A DNA stretch of 64,000 nt from Agromyces protaetiae (GCF_004135405.1 NZ_CP035491.1:2294001-2358000), one strand, 5' to 3'; positions 8,219 through 15,989 are shown, counted from the stretch's first letter. A program made the numbers and translations. Notes: generated by a model from the letters alone, not told the origin.

Positions 8219-8303
8219 ACTCGTTCCAATCCACGTGAGCGATTTTCGAGCTCACGGGGGACCCCGGGACATCCGCCTCGGGGACGAATCGAAAGGAACC
8301 ACC

Positions 8304-9047
8304 ATGTCCACGAACACCGCGAAGCCGACCGTCGTCCTCGTGCACGGCGCATTCGCCGAGTCCGCCAGCTGGAACGGCGTCATCGAGTCGCTCCACCGCG
8401 AGGGCTACCGCACGATCGCCGTGGCCAACCCGCTGCGCGGCCTCCGCCACGACGCCGAGTACCTGCAGAGCGTGATCGCGAGCATCGACGGCCCCGTCGT
8501 CCTCGTCGGCCACTCCTACGGCGGCAGCGTCATCGGCGAGACCGAGACGGGCGCGGCCGACGTGCGAGCGCTCGTGTACATCGCGAGCTTCCAGCTCGAC
8601 GTCGGGGAGAGCACGGGGGAGCTGGCCGCGAAGTACCCCGGCGGCGAGCTCGGCCCGGCACTCGTCGAGGTGCCGTTCCCCACCTCGAGCGGCTCGGGCA
8701 CCGATCTGTACATCGACGACGCGGAGTTCCGCCGGGTCTTCGCCGCCGACGTCCCCGAGGCGACGACCGCTCTGATGGCCGCCACCCAGCGACCGATCGC
8801 GGCGAGCGCCCTCGGGGACCGAGCGTCGCGCGCGGCATGGAAGGACATCCCCTCGTGGAGCCTCGTGACGCTGCAGGACCTCGCGATCCCGGCCGACTCC
8901 ATGCGGTTCATGTCGGCGCGCGCGAAGTCGACGACGGTCGAGATCGAGGCCTCGCACGCGGTCTCGGTCTCGGCGCCCGACGCGGTGGCGAGCCTTATCC
9001 AGGAGGCTGCGCTCGCCACGGCCGGCGCGCTCCAGACCGTCGGCTGA
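8304..9047 (+). CDS. Alpha/beta hydrolase (esterase-like)
   Basis: A 247-residue cytoplasmic alpha/beta hydrolase of the pyrethroid-hydrolase/salicylate-esterase-like group: HGAF oxyanion-hole motif near residue 14, nucleophile Ser71 in GHSYGG, and a C-terminal histidine in EASHAVSVSAP. No signal peptide is present. The start at 8304 follows GAAAGGA with 6 bases of spacing. The gene is divergent from the GntR regulator and carries one of its operator-like sites at its promoter, so it is the likely target. A terminator hairpin follows. The natural ester substrate is unknown. Confidence 0.85.
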   Translation: MSTNTAKPTVVLVHGAFAESASWNGVIESLHREGYRTIAVANPLRGLRHDAEYLQSVIASIDGPVVLVGHSYGGSVIGETETGAADVRALVYIASFQLDVGESTGELAAKYPGGELGPALVEVPFPTSSGSGTDLYIDDAEFRRVFAADVPEATTALMAATQRPIAASALGDRASRAAWKDIPSWSLVTLQDLAIPADSMRFMSARAKSTTVEIEASHAVSVSAPDAVASLIQEAALATAGALQTVG

Positions 9048-9071
9048 GCCGAATCCGAACGCTCCGACGAG

Positions 9072-9108
9072 GGAGCCTTCAGCGGGCCGAGCGCCCGCAG
9101 GAGGCTCC
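9072..9108 (+). terminator. Terminator hairpin after the alpha/beta hydrolase gene
   Basis: GGAGCC...GCGGGC pairs with GCCCGC...GGCTCC around a 5-base loop, with a 3-4 base internal mismatch. It starts 25 bases past the stop at 9047 and is followed by TTCGT. Confidence 0.55.
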
Positions 9109-9164
9109 TTCGTGCGTTCGGCGCCGAGCCCGAGCCATCCATCACGCATCGGAGGATTCCAGCA

Positions 9165-9913
9165 ATGCTCATCCCGTTCCAGCTCCCGCTCTGGGCGGAA
9201 CTCCTCGCCGTCGGCCTCGGCGCGCTCCAGGGCGCGATGTTCGCCGGCGCGTTCAGGCACCGCCGCATCGACATGCTCGGAGTGGTCATCATCGGCATCG
9301 GGGTGGCGCTCGGGGGAGCCTCCTGCGCGACCTGCTGCTCGACACGCTCCCGGCGGTGTTCCGAAGCAGTTGGTACGTGTTCGTCGCGGCGGCTGCGGCA
9401 CTCCTCGGCATGGCCGTCGAACGGACGCTCTCACGCGGGCACGCCGCGATCGACGCGCTCGACGCCGTCGTGATCGGGCTCTTCGGCGCGATCGGCACGT
9501 CGAAGGCGCTCGCGGCCGGCCTCCCGGCGCTGCCCGCGATCGCCGTCGGCATCCTCTCGGCGGTCGGCGGGTCGATCCTCCGCGACGTCTCGATGGGGCT
9601 TCCGATCGCGTTCCTGCACGTCGGCTCGTTCTATGCCCTCGCCGCGGGTGCCGGGAGCACACTGCTCGTCGTGCTCGTCGCCTGGGGCGTGGACGTCCCG
9701 CTCGCAGCCGCCGCGGGTGTCGCGCTCACGGCGGGCGTTCGCCTCGCCTCGATGCGCTTCGGCTGGACCGTCCCCGAGCAGCGGGGGTTCGTCCCGAGGA
9801 CGCCGCCGCCCCGCCGCCCGAAGCGCGAGCGGCGGCGATTCGACGAGGGAGCGGACGCGCGATGGAGGGAGGCGTTGCAGCGTGTGAACGACGTGCGCCG
9901 CTACGGCGGCTGA
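9165..9913 (+). pseudogene. TRIC/UPF0126-type membrane protein, frameshifted at a G-run
   Basis: This is a trimeric-intracellular-cation-channel-like (UPF0126) inner-membrane protein of about 249 residues if repaired. It has six or seven hydrophobic segments and the family's repeated glycine motif (VALGG...LLRDLLLDTLP, then VGGSILRDVSMGLP). The first part is read from the ATG at 9165, behind a GGAGG ribosome-binding site; the rest is in the next frame. Adding one G to the five-G run at 9312-9316 restores a continuous protein exactly at the conserved GGxLLRD motif. Homopolymer location and full preservation downstream favour a sequencing or assembly error over true inactivation. Confidence 0.75.
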
Positions 9914-9969
9914 CCGCAGAAACCGAACCGCAGAAGACGAACCACAGAAATCGAACCACGGAAAGCGAT
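9914..9969 (+). repeat. Four tandem 14-bp imperfect repeats
   Basis: Four consecutive 14-base units fill almost the whole 62-bp gap between two genes: CCGCAGAAACCGAA, CCGCAGAAGACGAA, CCACAGAAATCGAA and CCACGGAAAGCGAT. Adjacent units differ at two to five positions. The last unit supplies GGAAAG, the only ribosome-binding-like sequence before the ATG at 9976, so unit number could affect translation or spacing of the downstream gene. Confidence 0.85.
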
Positions 9970-9975
9970 CCACCC

Positions 9976-10962
9976 ATGAACGAATACTTCACGACGGCCG
10001 ACGGCGCACACCATGTCCGACCCGCGCTCCGCACCGTCGACGTCGGCATCGTCGGCGGAGGCCCTGCCGGCCTCAGCGCCGCGCTCGTCCTCGGCCGCGC
10101 CCGCCGGTCGACCGTCGTCATCGACGGCGGACGACCGCGCAACCGGCGCGCACCGCACCTGCACGGCGTGCTCGGACGCGACGGCATGTCCCCGGCGGAG
10201 TTCCTCGAACGCGGTCGGAAGGAGGCGCGCGGATACGGCGTGCAGATCCTCGACGGCGACGTGATCGCGATCGAACAGGTCGAGGGAGGGTTCCTCCTCC
10301 GCGGCGCCTACGACGTCCTTGCGAGGCGGGTGATCGTCGCCACAGGGTTGGTCGACGACCTTCCCGCGATCCCCGGCCTCGCAGAGCGCTGGGGGACCGA
10401 CGCGGTGATGTGCCCCTACTGCGACGGCTGGGAGGTCCGCGACCGGCCCCTCGGCGTCGTCGCCACCTCGCCGATGAGCCGGAACCAGGCGCAGCTGCTC
10501 CGGCAGTGGACGGCCGACCTCACGGTGTTCGGCGCCGCGGAAGCCGGCATCGCAGACGCCGAGCTCCGAGCGTTCGCCGCGCGCGGGATCCGCGTCGCAC
10601 CCCCCGCGATCGAGGTCGTCGGAGGGCCCGGCGAACTCCGGGTCCGGACGAGCGACGGCGAGCACGACGTCGCCAGGCTGTTCGTCGGCGCCCGCCCGAG
10701 CCCGTCGGACGCACTGCTCACGGGGCTCGGATGCGACATCCACGAGACCCCCATGGGGCAGGTCGTCACGACCGACCCGACCGGTCGGACGAGCGTCGAC
10801 GGGGTCTGGGCGATCGGGAACGTCGCCGATCTCAAGTCGCTCGTCCCGCTCGCCGTCGCGGCGGGCGTCCAGTCCGCGACGCAGATCAACATCTCCCTCC
10901 TCGAGGAGGAGATCGCACAAGCGCTCGAATCGACTCCGAGCGGAAAGGAAGCGGCAGCATGA
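9976..10962 (+). CDS. TrxB-like FAD-dependent pyridine-nucleotide-disulfide oxidoreductase
   Basis: A 328-residue flavoprotein of the low-molecular-weight thioredoxin-reductase fold: FAD-binding GGGPAGLSAALVLGRA near residue 25, the redox pair CPYCDGWE, and the C-terminal FAD motif VDGVWAIGNVADL. The nucleotide-binding half lacks a clear GxGxxA motif; the equivalent stretch reads GVVATSPMSRNQA, so NADPH use is doubtful. That pattern resembles dithiol oxidases or ferredoxin-dependent relatives more than canonical thioredoxin reductase. The ATG at 9976 follows a four-fold 14-bp repeat. Its stop overlaps the next start (ATGA), so it is coupled to a SnoaL-like protein. Confidence 0.83.
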   Translation: MNEYFTTADGAHHVRPALRTVDVGIVGGGPAGLSAALVLGRARRSTVVIDGGRPRNRRAPHLHGVLGRDGMSPAEFLERGRKEARGYGVQILDGDVIAIEQVEGGFLLRGAYDVLARRVIVATGLVDDLPAIPGLAERWGTDAVMCPYCDGWEVRDRPLGVVATSPMSRNQAQLLRQWTADLTVFGAAEAGIADAELRAFAARGIRVAPPAIEVVGGPGELRVRTSDGEHDVARLFVGARPSPSDALLTGLGCDIHETPMGQVVTTDPTGRTSVDGVWAIGNVADLKSLVPLAVAAGVQSATQINISLLEEEIAQALESTPSGKEAAA

Positions 10963-11294
10963 ACCGCAACAGCACGACGTCCGAGCACCCCGTGGTCGCG
11001 AAGGCGATGGAGGCGATGGCCGCGCACGACGCGCGATCGCTCGCCGCGCTCTTCGCCGACCTCGGGTCCGTCGAGGACGAGAACGAGCGCCACATCGGCG
11101 CCCGGGCCATCCGCCGCTGGTTCGCGGCGACGCCGCCGATCGAGCACGAACTCCTGCGCGAGTATGCGTTCGGGCCGGAGGTCGAGCTCGTGGCGAGAGC
11201 GCACGGCGACTACCCCCAGAGCCCGCTCTCGTTCCGGTACCGCTTCACGATCGACGGAGAACGCATCCGCACCCTGCGGATCTCTCTCCTCTGA
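10959..11294 (+). CDS. SnoaL-like / NTF2-fold protein
   Basis: A 111-residue protein with the pattern of the SnoaL-like NTF2 superfamily: an N-terminal helix pair (VVAKAMEAMAAHDARSLAALFAD), the GARAIRRWFA segment and closing strands (FRYRFTIDGERIRTLRISLL). These cone-shaped domains bind small hydrophobic ligands or catalyse isomerase/cyclase-like steps; the role here is not predictable. ATG at 10959 overlaps the flavoprotein stop by 4 bp, so the two are co-translated and may act on the same small molecule. It converges on the EamA gene across a strong inverted repeat. Confidence 0.72.
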   Translation: MNRNSTTSEHPVVAKAMEAMAAHDARSLAALFADLGSVEDENERHIGARAIRRWFAATPPIEHELLREYAFGPEVELVARAHGDYPQSPLSFRYRFTIDGERIRTLRISLL

Positions 11295-11301
11295 ACGGAG
11301 T

Positions 11302-11336
11302 CTTCAGGCGTCGACCCGAGCGGTCGGCGCCTGAAG
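11302..11336. terminator. Bidirectional terminator, 15-bp stem
   Basis: CTTCAGGCGTCGACC and GGTCGGCGCCTGAAG pair over 15 positions with one mismatch around the loop CGAGC. The hairpin lies immediately after the plus-strand stop at 11294 and itself encodes the last codons and stop of the minus-strand EamA gene, so it can terminate both convergent transcripts. Confidence 0.68.
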
Positions 11337-12317
11337 GCCGGTCGCGGTCGCATCCGACGAGACGAGTGGATGCATCGGGGCGTCGCCCGAGGCATCCGAT
11401 GCGCCCGAGGTGTCCGCCTCCGAGGCATCCGTCTTCTTCGCGGGCTTCAACTCGCTCACGACCGACCCGGCGACGATGAGGAGTGCGCCGAGGATCGCGA
11501 TGGGCGGCAGCCGGTCGCCCGCGAGGCGACCGATCACGCCGGCCCACACGGGCTCGCCCGCGTAGATGATGGTCGCCTTGGTGGGGGAGACGGTCTGCTG
11601 CGCCCAATTCATCGTGAGTTGGATGGCGGCGCTCGCAGTCCCCAGCCCGACGGCGCACACGAGCCAGATCCACGAGAACGCGGGCACGGTCTCGCCGACG
11701 AGCGGCATCGTCGACATCGAGAGGATGCCTGCGACGAGCAGTTGCACGACGGTGACGCGCCCGAGGTCGACGCGGCCCGCGAAGACGCTGATGAGGATGA
11801 TCTCGCCCGCGATCGGCAGCGTCGAGACGAGCGTGAGCGTCTCGCCGGGGCCGAAGCCGAAATCGACCGCGCCGGGGTCGGCGAGGAGCACGAGCCCGAC
11901 GAAGGCGAGCGTCACGCCGACGAGCACGGGCAGGTTCGGCCGCTTCCGGAACACGACCCACTGCAGGAGCGGCACGAGCGGCACGTAGAGCGCCGTGAGG
12001 AACGCCGACGTGCTCGAGTCGATCGTCTGCAGTCCCGCGGTCTGCAGCCCGTAGCCGAGGAAGATCATGACGCCGATCGCGGCGCCCGCACCGAGGTCGC
12101 GCAGGCGCATGCCGCGGAGCGCGCGATGGAAGACGAGCGCCGAGATGAGTCCCGCCGCGAGGAAGCGCACGCCCACGAAGAACCACGGCCCGCTGTACTG
12201 CACGGCGATGTGGACGATGAGGAACGTCGAGCCCCACACGACGGTCAGGAGCAGCAGGGCGGTCTCGGCGCGGGTCGGCCGTGCGAGCCGGAAGCGGCTC
12301 GGCGCGGTGTGCAGCAT
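11304..12317 (-). CDS. EamA-family (DMT) transporter
   Basis: A 337-residue inner-membrane protein with ten predicted hydrophobic helices in two EamA repeats. It has the family's early VVWGSTFLIV and the mid-protein proline/threonine signatures (SAFLTALYVPLVPLLQWVVF), followed by a hydrophilic cytoplasmic tail of about 45 residues. Drug/metabolite transporters of this type export amino acids, purines or other metabolites; the cargo is unknown. The ATG at 12317 lies 7 bases after a TACGGT -10 element on the minus strand, with no Shine-Dalgarno, so the mRNA is probably leaderless. The C-terminal codons overlap a terminator hairpin. Confidence 0.87.
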   Translation of the reverse strand: MLHTAPSRFRLARPTRAETALLLLTVVWGSTFLIVHIAVQYSGPWFFVGVRFLAAGLISALVFHRALRGMRLRDLGAGAAIGVMIFLGYGLQTAGLQTIDSSTSAFLTALYVPLVPLLQWVVFRKRPNLPVLVGVTLAFVGLVLLADPGAVDFGFGPGETLTLVSTLPIAGEIILISVFAGRVDLGRVTVVQLLVAGILSMSTMPLVGETVPAFSWIWLVCAVGLGTASAAIQLTMNWAQQTVSPTKATIIYAGEPVWAGVIGRLAGDRLPPIAILGALLIVAGSVVSELKPAKKTDASEADTSGASDASGDAPMHPLVSSDATATGLQAPTARVDA

Positions 12318-12409
12318 TCTGTCAACCGTAGTACCCGCCGTCGCGCTCGCGGTCTCGGGTGCCGAGGCGCTTTCCTCGCGAGGGCGCGTCGCGAGTCGAG
12401 GTGCGAGCG

Positions 12410-12637
12410 TCAGGCGCGTGCGCGTCGACGCATGATCGCGGCGTAGCCGCGGAAGAGCTGCGGCACGACGAGGTACACGGCGACCGGTACGACGACGAGC
12501 GTCAGCACAAGCGCGCGCAGCACGGGGTGCCAGTCGGCCGAGATCGGGGCGATGGCGGTCATGCCCAGGGCGACGAGCGGGAAGATCGCGATCCAGGTGA
12601 TCACGGCGCGGATGTGGGTCGAGGGTGCGGCGTTCAT
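12410..12637 (-). CDS. Small two-helix membrane protein, unknown function
   Basis: A 75-residue protein with two transmembrane segments (AVITWIAIFPLVALGMTAIA and VLRALVLTLVVVPVAVYLVV) and a basic C-terminal tail rich in arginine. The HPVLRALVLT-proline-valine stretch resembles small membrane proteins often found near ABM monooxygenases and XRE regulators, but I cannot assign a function. The start at 12637 gives a compact protein with GAAAGCGAGA upstream; longer frames would add a low-quality arginine/proline stretch. It is divergent from the XRE-cupin gene, and both share a 165-bp control region. Confidence 0.65.
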   Translation of the reverse strand: MNAAPSTHIRAVITWIAIFPLVALGMTAIAPISADWHPVLRALVLTLVVVPVAVYLVVPQLFRGYAAIMRRRARA

Positions 12638-12676
12638 GGCGTCTCGCTTTCGTGGTCGGAGGCGGCGTGGTGAGGG

Positions 12677-12784
12677 GATGTCTCGTGCCGGCCTGGTGGG
12701 ATCCAGCGCGACGACCGGTCCGCAACAACGGCAACGGGGCTTGCGGAAACGGCAACGCGCGGCGAGGCTCGGCACCGAGACATC
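12677..12784. promoter_or_regulatory. Divergent control region with direct repeats and an outer inverted repeat
   Basis: ACGGCAACG occurs at 12728-12736 and again at 12749-12757, exactly 21 bp apart, which is two helical turns, as expected for a regulator binding one face of DNA. Outer arms GATGTCTCGTGCC (12677-12689) and GGCACCGAGACATC (12771-12784) form an inverted repeat with a one-base bulge. The adjacent XRE-cupin protein is the obvious candidate binder. Confidence 0.5.
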
Positions 12785-12802
12785 CGAATGAGGAGAACGA
12801 CC

Positions 12803-13396
12803 ATGCAGGACGACGCCATCGACCTCGTGCTGGGCGGCGTCGCCGACCGGCTACGCGCGCTGCGCGCCCGGAAGGGGCGCACGCTCGCCGAACTCTCGAC
12901 CGAGACCGGCATCTCGGTCAGCACCCTCTCGCGGCTCGAGTCGGGGCTCCGCCGTCCGACGCTCGACCTCCTCATCCGCCTCGCCGCCGCCTACGGCGCG
13001 AGCCTCGACGACCTCGTCGGTGCGCCGCAGATCGCCGACGCGCGCATCCACCCGAAGCCCTTCTACCGCGACGGCAAGGCGATCGTGCCGCTCACGAGGC
13101 ACAACCCCGACGTGCACGCGTTCAAGATCGTGCTGCCCGGGCATCCGCCGGAAGGCGCGGTGCCGCGGCGCGTGCACGAGGGGTACGACTGGATCTACGT
13201 GCTGAGCGGCAGCATCCGGCTCGCGATCGGCGACGACGAACTCGTGCTGCAGCCCGGCGAGGCGGCCGAGTTCGACACCCGCAAACCGCACGGGTTCGTG
13301 AGCGCGACGACGGGGCCCGCCGAGGTCATCAACCTCCTGAGCCGCGTCGGCGAACGCGTGCACGTGCACGGCGAGGGCGGCGAAAGCGCGGGATGA
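12803..13396 (+). CDS. XRE-family regulator with C-terminal cupin domain
   Basis: A 197-residue transcriptional regulator. An N-terminal helix-turn-helix of the XRE/Cro type (RLRALRARKGRTLAELSTETGISVSTLSRLESGLRRPT) is joined to a cupin-2 sensor domain (VPRRVHEGYDWIYVLSGSIRLAIGDDELVLQPGEAAEFDTRKPHGF) whose histidines and glutamate could bind a metal or small ligand. Such proteins usually repress nearby transport or detoxification genes. ATG at 12803 is preferred over 12788 because AGGAGA lies 6 bases upstream. It is divergent from the small membrane protein, and the gap between them holds paired direct repeats suited to its binding. Confidence 0.88.
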   Translation: MQDDAIDLVLGGVADRLRALRARKGRTLAELSTETGISVSTLSRLESGLRRPTLDLLIRLAAAYGASLDDLVGAPQIADARIHPKPFYRDGKAIVPLTRHNPDVHAFKIVLPGHPPEGAVPRRVHEGYDWIYVLSGSIRLAIGDDELVLQPGEAAEFDTRKPHGFVSATTGPAEVINLLSRVGERVHVHGEGGESAG

Positions 13397-13447
13397 CCCG
13401 GGGTGTCGGCACTGGTCGGCGTCGCGCATTCGCGGCATCCTGGGGTC

Positions 13448-13822
13448 ATGCTCACCGCGCTCACGATCCGCTACGTCGCCGACGTCGAGGCGTCTCGCCG
13501 CTTCTACGAAGGACTCGGCCTTGATTACCTGCCCGAAGCGAGCGTGCCCGTGTGGGCGCAGCTCGACGCCGCCGCCGGCGCCGTGGGCCTCCATGACGCA
13601 GCCGCCTCGAAGGGCCGCGCGCCGGGCGCGGTCGAACTCGCGTTCGCGACCGACGAGAAGCTCGAGGAGGTCGCGGCGAGGCTCGCCGCCGGCGGCTACG
13701 CATACGAACTCGCGGGGGAGGACTTCGGGCGGAGCCTTCGCGTCACCGACCCCGACGGCGTCGTCGTGCAGATCCAGGAGATCGACCCCGCGACGATGCG
13801 GGAGTCGCAAGCGGCGCTCTGA
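13448..13822 (+). CDS. VOC-superfamily (glyoxalase/bleomycin-resistance-like) protein
   Basis: A 124-residue single VOC domain pair: ALTIRYVADVEASRRFYEGLGLDY opens the first beta-alpha-beta-beta-beta module, and VELAFATDEKLEEV, FGRSLRVTDPDGVVVQIQEID closes the second. The DPDG-xxx-Q pattern is the usual VOC C-terminus, but the classical set of metal ligands is not obvious, so it may bind a ligand without metal catalysis. ATG at 13448 is chosen because it begins exactly at the domain. A GTG at 13403 would add 15 unlikely residues. It follows the XRE-cupin gene by 51 bp and may share its transcript. Confidence 0.8.
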   Translation: MLTALTIRYVADVEASRRFYEGLGLDYLPEASVPVWAQLDAAAGAVGLHDAAASKGRAPGAVELAFATDEKLEEVAARLAAGGYAYELAGEDFGRSLRVTDPDGVVVQIQEIDPATMRESQAAL

Positions 13823-13952
13823 CGACCCGCCACGTCATCCTGGAATAGGCGCGCCGCCGGCGTGGTTCCATTCGCCGACGGCGTTCGATGCGGATGCATC
13901 GGCCGAAAGCCGTTCGACCTCCACCGCCGACCACTCATCGAGGAGCACGCAC

Positions 13953-14591
13953 ATGTCGAACATCACCGTCATCGGAGGCACCGGATACGCCGGCGCGGCG
14001 ATCGTCGCCGAAGCCGTGAAGCGCGGACACGCCGTGACCGCCGTGAGCCGCACGGCCCCCGAGCAGCCCGTCGACGGCGTGGCCTACGTGCAGGCCGACG
14101 CGGCCGGGGCCGAGCGGTTCGTCGCGGGCGCCGACGTCGTGATCGGCGCGCTGTCGCCGCGCGCGGGCACCGAGGGCACACTCCGCGAGACGTACACGAA
14201 GCTCGCGCGGGCCGCGGCAGACGAGGGCGCGCGGTTGTTCATCGTCGGCGGATTCAGCTCGACCAGGCCCGCCGAGGGTGCCCCGCGGTTCGTCGAGGGC
14301 GAGATCCCCGAGGCGTTCGCCGCCGAGGCCCGCGAGGGCGACTCGATCCGCGAGCTGCTCGAGACTTCGGCGCCCGACGGTCTCGACTGGGTGTTCCTGA
14401 GCCCCGCGGGCTCGTTCGGCGCGTTCTATCCGCACGGCGAGGCGCGTGGCACGTACCGCACGAGCACGGGCATCGCGCTCTTCGACGAGCAGGGCGAGTC
14501 GAAGCTCGAGGCCGCCGACTTCGCGCTCGCGGTCCTCGACGAGATCGAGCGCCCGGCGCACCACCGCACGCTGCTGCACATCGCGTACTGA
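13953..14591 (+). CDS. NAD(P)H-binding SDR-like protein
   Basis: A 212-residue atypical short-chain dehydrogenase/NAD(P)-binding protein of the YwnB/NmrA-like group. TVIGGTGYAGAAIVAEAVKRGHAVTAVSR is the GxxGxxG dinucleotide motif, and DWVFLSPAGSFG and a C-terminal FALAVLDEIERPAHHRTLLHIAY are typical of the group. The active-site tyrosine-lysine pair of classical SDRs is not evident, so it may be a redox sensor or a flavin/NADPH reductase. A GAGGA ribosome-binding site lies 9 bases before the ATG at 13953. A strong hairpin follows the stop. Confidence 0.83.
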   Translation: MSNITVIGGTGYAGAAIVAEAVKRGHAVTAVSRTAPEQPVDGVAYVQADAAGAERFVAGADVVIGALSPRAGTEGTLRETYTKLARAAADEGARLFIVGGFSSTRPAEGAPRFVEGEIPEAFAAEAREGDSIRELLETSAPDGLDWVFLSPAGSFGAFYPHGEARGTYRTSTGIALFDEQGESKLEAADFALAVLDEIERPAHHRTLLHIAY

Positions 14592-14626
14592 GCGCTCGCG
14601 ACCGGCGTCCGCGCCCGGAAACGACG

Positions 14627-14668
14627 GCGTCCCCGGTCCGATGCGTCGATGCAGCAGACCGGGGACGC
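14627..14668. terminator. Bidirectional terminator, perfect 12-bp stem
   Basis: GCGTCCCCGGTC (14627-14638) pairs perfectly with GACCGGGGACGC (14657-14668) across an 18-base loop. It sits between the plus-strand stop at 14591 and the minus-strand stop at 14676, so it can serve both genes. Confidence 0.62.
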
Positions 14669-14675
14669 GGATGTC

Positions 14676-14849
14676 TCAGGCCTCGGTGACCTCGGCCTCG
14701 GCGGCAGCGCGCTTGACGGCGTCGACGCCCTTCTTCGCGCCGTCCTTGCTCGCGTACGCCTGGCCCGAGGCGACGTTCTCGCCGTTGCCGGCGATCAGGC
14801 GCCAGCGCCAGCCGTCGCCGCCTTCGTAGACCTCGAACCGTGCGGCCAT
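14676..14849 (-). CDS. DUF1508 / YegP-family small protein
   Basis: A 57-residue protein with one copy of the YegP (DUF1508) motif: FEVYEGGDGWRWRLIAGNGENVASGQAYASKDGAKKGVDAVKRAA. The family forms small beta-alpha folds, often in tandem duplicate; this is the single-repeat form. Function is unknown in general. The start at 14849 follows GAGGAGC on the minus strand with good spacing. It is divergent from the cytochrome b-like gene, with a 171-bp gap between the starts that must hold both promoters. Confidence 0.85.
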   Translation of the reverse strand: MAARFEVYEGGDGWRWRLIAGNGENVASGQAYASKDGAKKGVDAVKRAAAEAEVTEA

Positions 14850-15020
14850 CCTGGTGCTCCTCTCAAGGGTGAATCGTGCGCGTTCAGTCTGTCGGAACGC
14901 ACGTCGTCTTGAAAGGGTGTGACGACGTCGGTTCGGTGAGGCATCCTCAGTCGCTCGCTTCGCGTCATCGGGTGCCGCGCCGAGTTGCGCGCCGCGTCGC
15001 CGTTTGCGACGCTGAACGTC

Positions 15021-15989
15021 GTGCCGACCGACTCCCGCCCCTTCCTCGCGCGCGTCTCGTGGAAACGGCTCGCCTGGTTCTCCGTCGGCGCGCTCGTCGC
15101 CGCCGCGATCGTCGTGCTCGCGGCGCGCGGGCTGCGCACGCTGCCGTCGGTACAGGACTTCGTCGCGACCTACCCCGGCCACCGCGAGCTGCCCGAAGGG
15201 GCGCCCGTCGGAATCCCGGCGTGGCTCGGATGGCAGCACTTCTTCAACGTCTTCTTCCTCGTGCTGCTCGTGCGCACAGGCCTCTACATCCGCTCGAAGC
15301 AGCGCCCGCCGGCGTTCTGGACCCGCGACAACTCGCGCTTCCCACGTACGAAGGGCACGCCCAGGCGCCTCGGGATCTCGGTGTGGCTGCACCTCACGGT
15401 CGACGCGTTCTGGGTGCTGAACGGCATCGTCTACGTCGTCCTGCTGTTCGCGACCGGCCAGTGGGTACGCATCGTCCCGACCGACTGGGGCGTCGTGCCG
15501 AATGCGCTCTCGGTCGTGCTCCAGTACGCATCGCTCGACTGGCCCGCCGAGAACTCCTGGCTCTTCTACAACGACGCGCAGGTGCTCTCGTACTTCGCCG
15601 TCGTCTTCATCGCCTCGCCGATCGCGATCCTCACGGGCCTCCGGCTCTCGCCCGTCTGGCCGCTCGAAGGCCGGTTCGCGAAGCTGCCGAGCGAGCGCGT
15701 CGCGCGGGCCCTGCACTTCCCGACGATGCTCTTCTTCCTCGCGTTCACGTTCGTGCACGTCGTGCTCGTGCTCACGACGGGCATCCTCCGCAACCTCAAC
15801 CACATGTTCGCCTCGCGCGACGCGGGCGACTGGGTCGGGTTCGCGATCTTCGCGGGGGCGATCGTGGTGTGGATCGCAGGCTGGTTCCTCGCGAAGCCGC
15901 TCGTGCTCGCTCCGCTCGCCGAGCGCTTCGGCACGGTCAGGCGGATGCCCCAGCCGCAAGCTGCACGGGCGCAGGCGCCGCGCGGCTGA
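15021..15989 (+). CDS. Cytochrome b561/b6-like integral membrane protein
   Basis: A 322-residue membrane protein with five or six hydrophobic helices resembling the di-haem cytochrome b subunits of thiosulfate reductase, formate dehydrogenase or hydrogenase. Candidate haem-ligand histidines sit within helices: GWQHFFNVFFL, VWLHLTVDAFW, RALHFPTMLFFLAFTFVHVVLVL and LNHMFAS. No partner molybdopterin or iron-sulfur subunit is adjacent, so the electron donor is unknown. The GTG at 15021 is chosen because the residues after it begin the conserved N-terminus; a TTG at 14985 is also in frame and neither has a clear ribosome-binding site. Confidence 0.75.
   Translation: MPTDSRPFLARVSWKRLAWFSVGALVAAAIVVLAARGLRTLPSVQDFVATYPGHRELPEGAPVGIPAWLGWQHFFNVFFLVLLVRTGLYIRSKQRPPAFWTRDNSRFPRTKGTPRRLGISVWLHLTVDAFWVLNGIVYVVLLFATGQWVRIVPTDWGVVPNALSVVLQYASLDWPAENSWLFYNDAQVLSYFAVVFIASPIAILTGLRLSPVWPLEGRFAKLPSERVARALHFPTMLFFLAFTFVHVVLVLTTGILRNLNHMFASRDAGDWVGFAIFAGAIVVWIAGWFLAKPLVLAPLAERFGTVRRMPQPQAARAQAPRG

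Noticed and set aside
12317-12330. TTGACA just before the EamA start as a -35 element
   Set aside because: It lies 2 bases from the ATG, too close to serve this gene; the TACGGT 7 bases upstream fits a -10 for a leaderless transcript.
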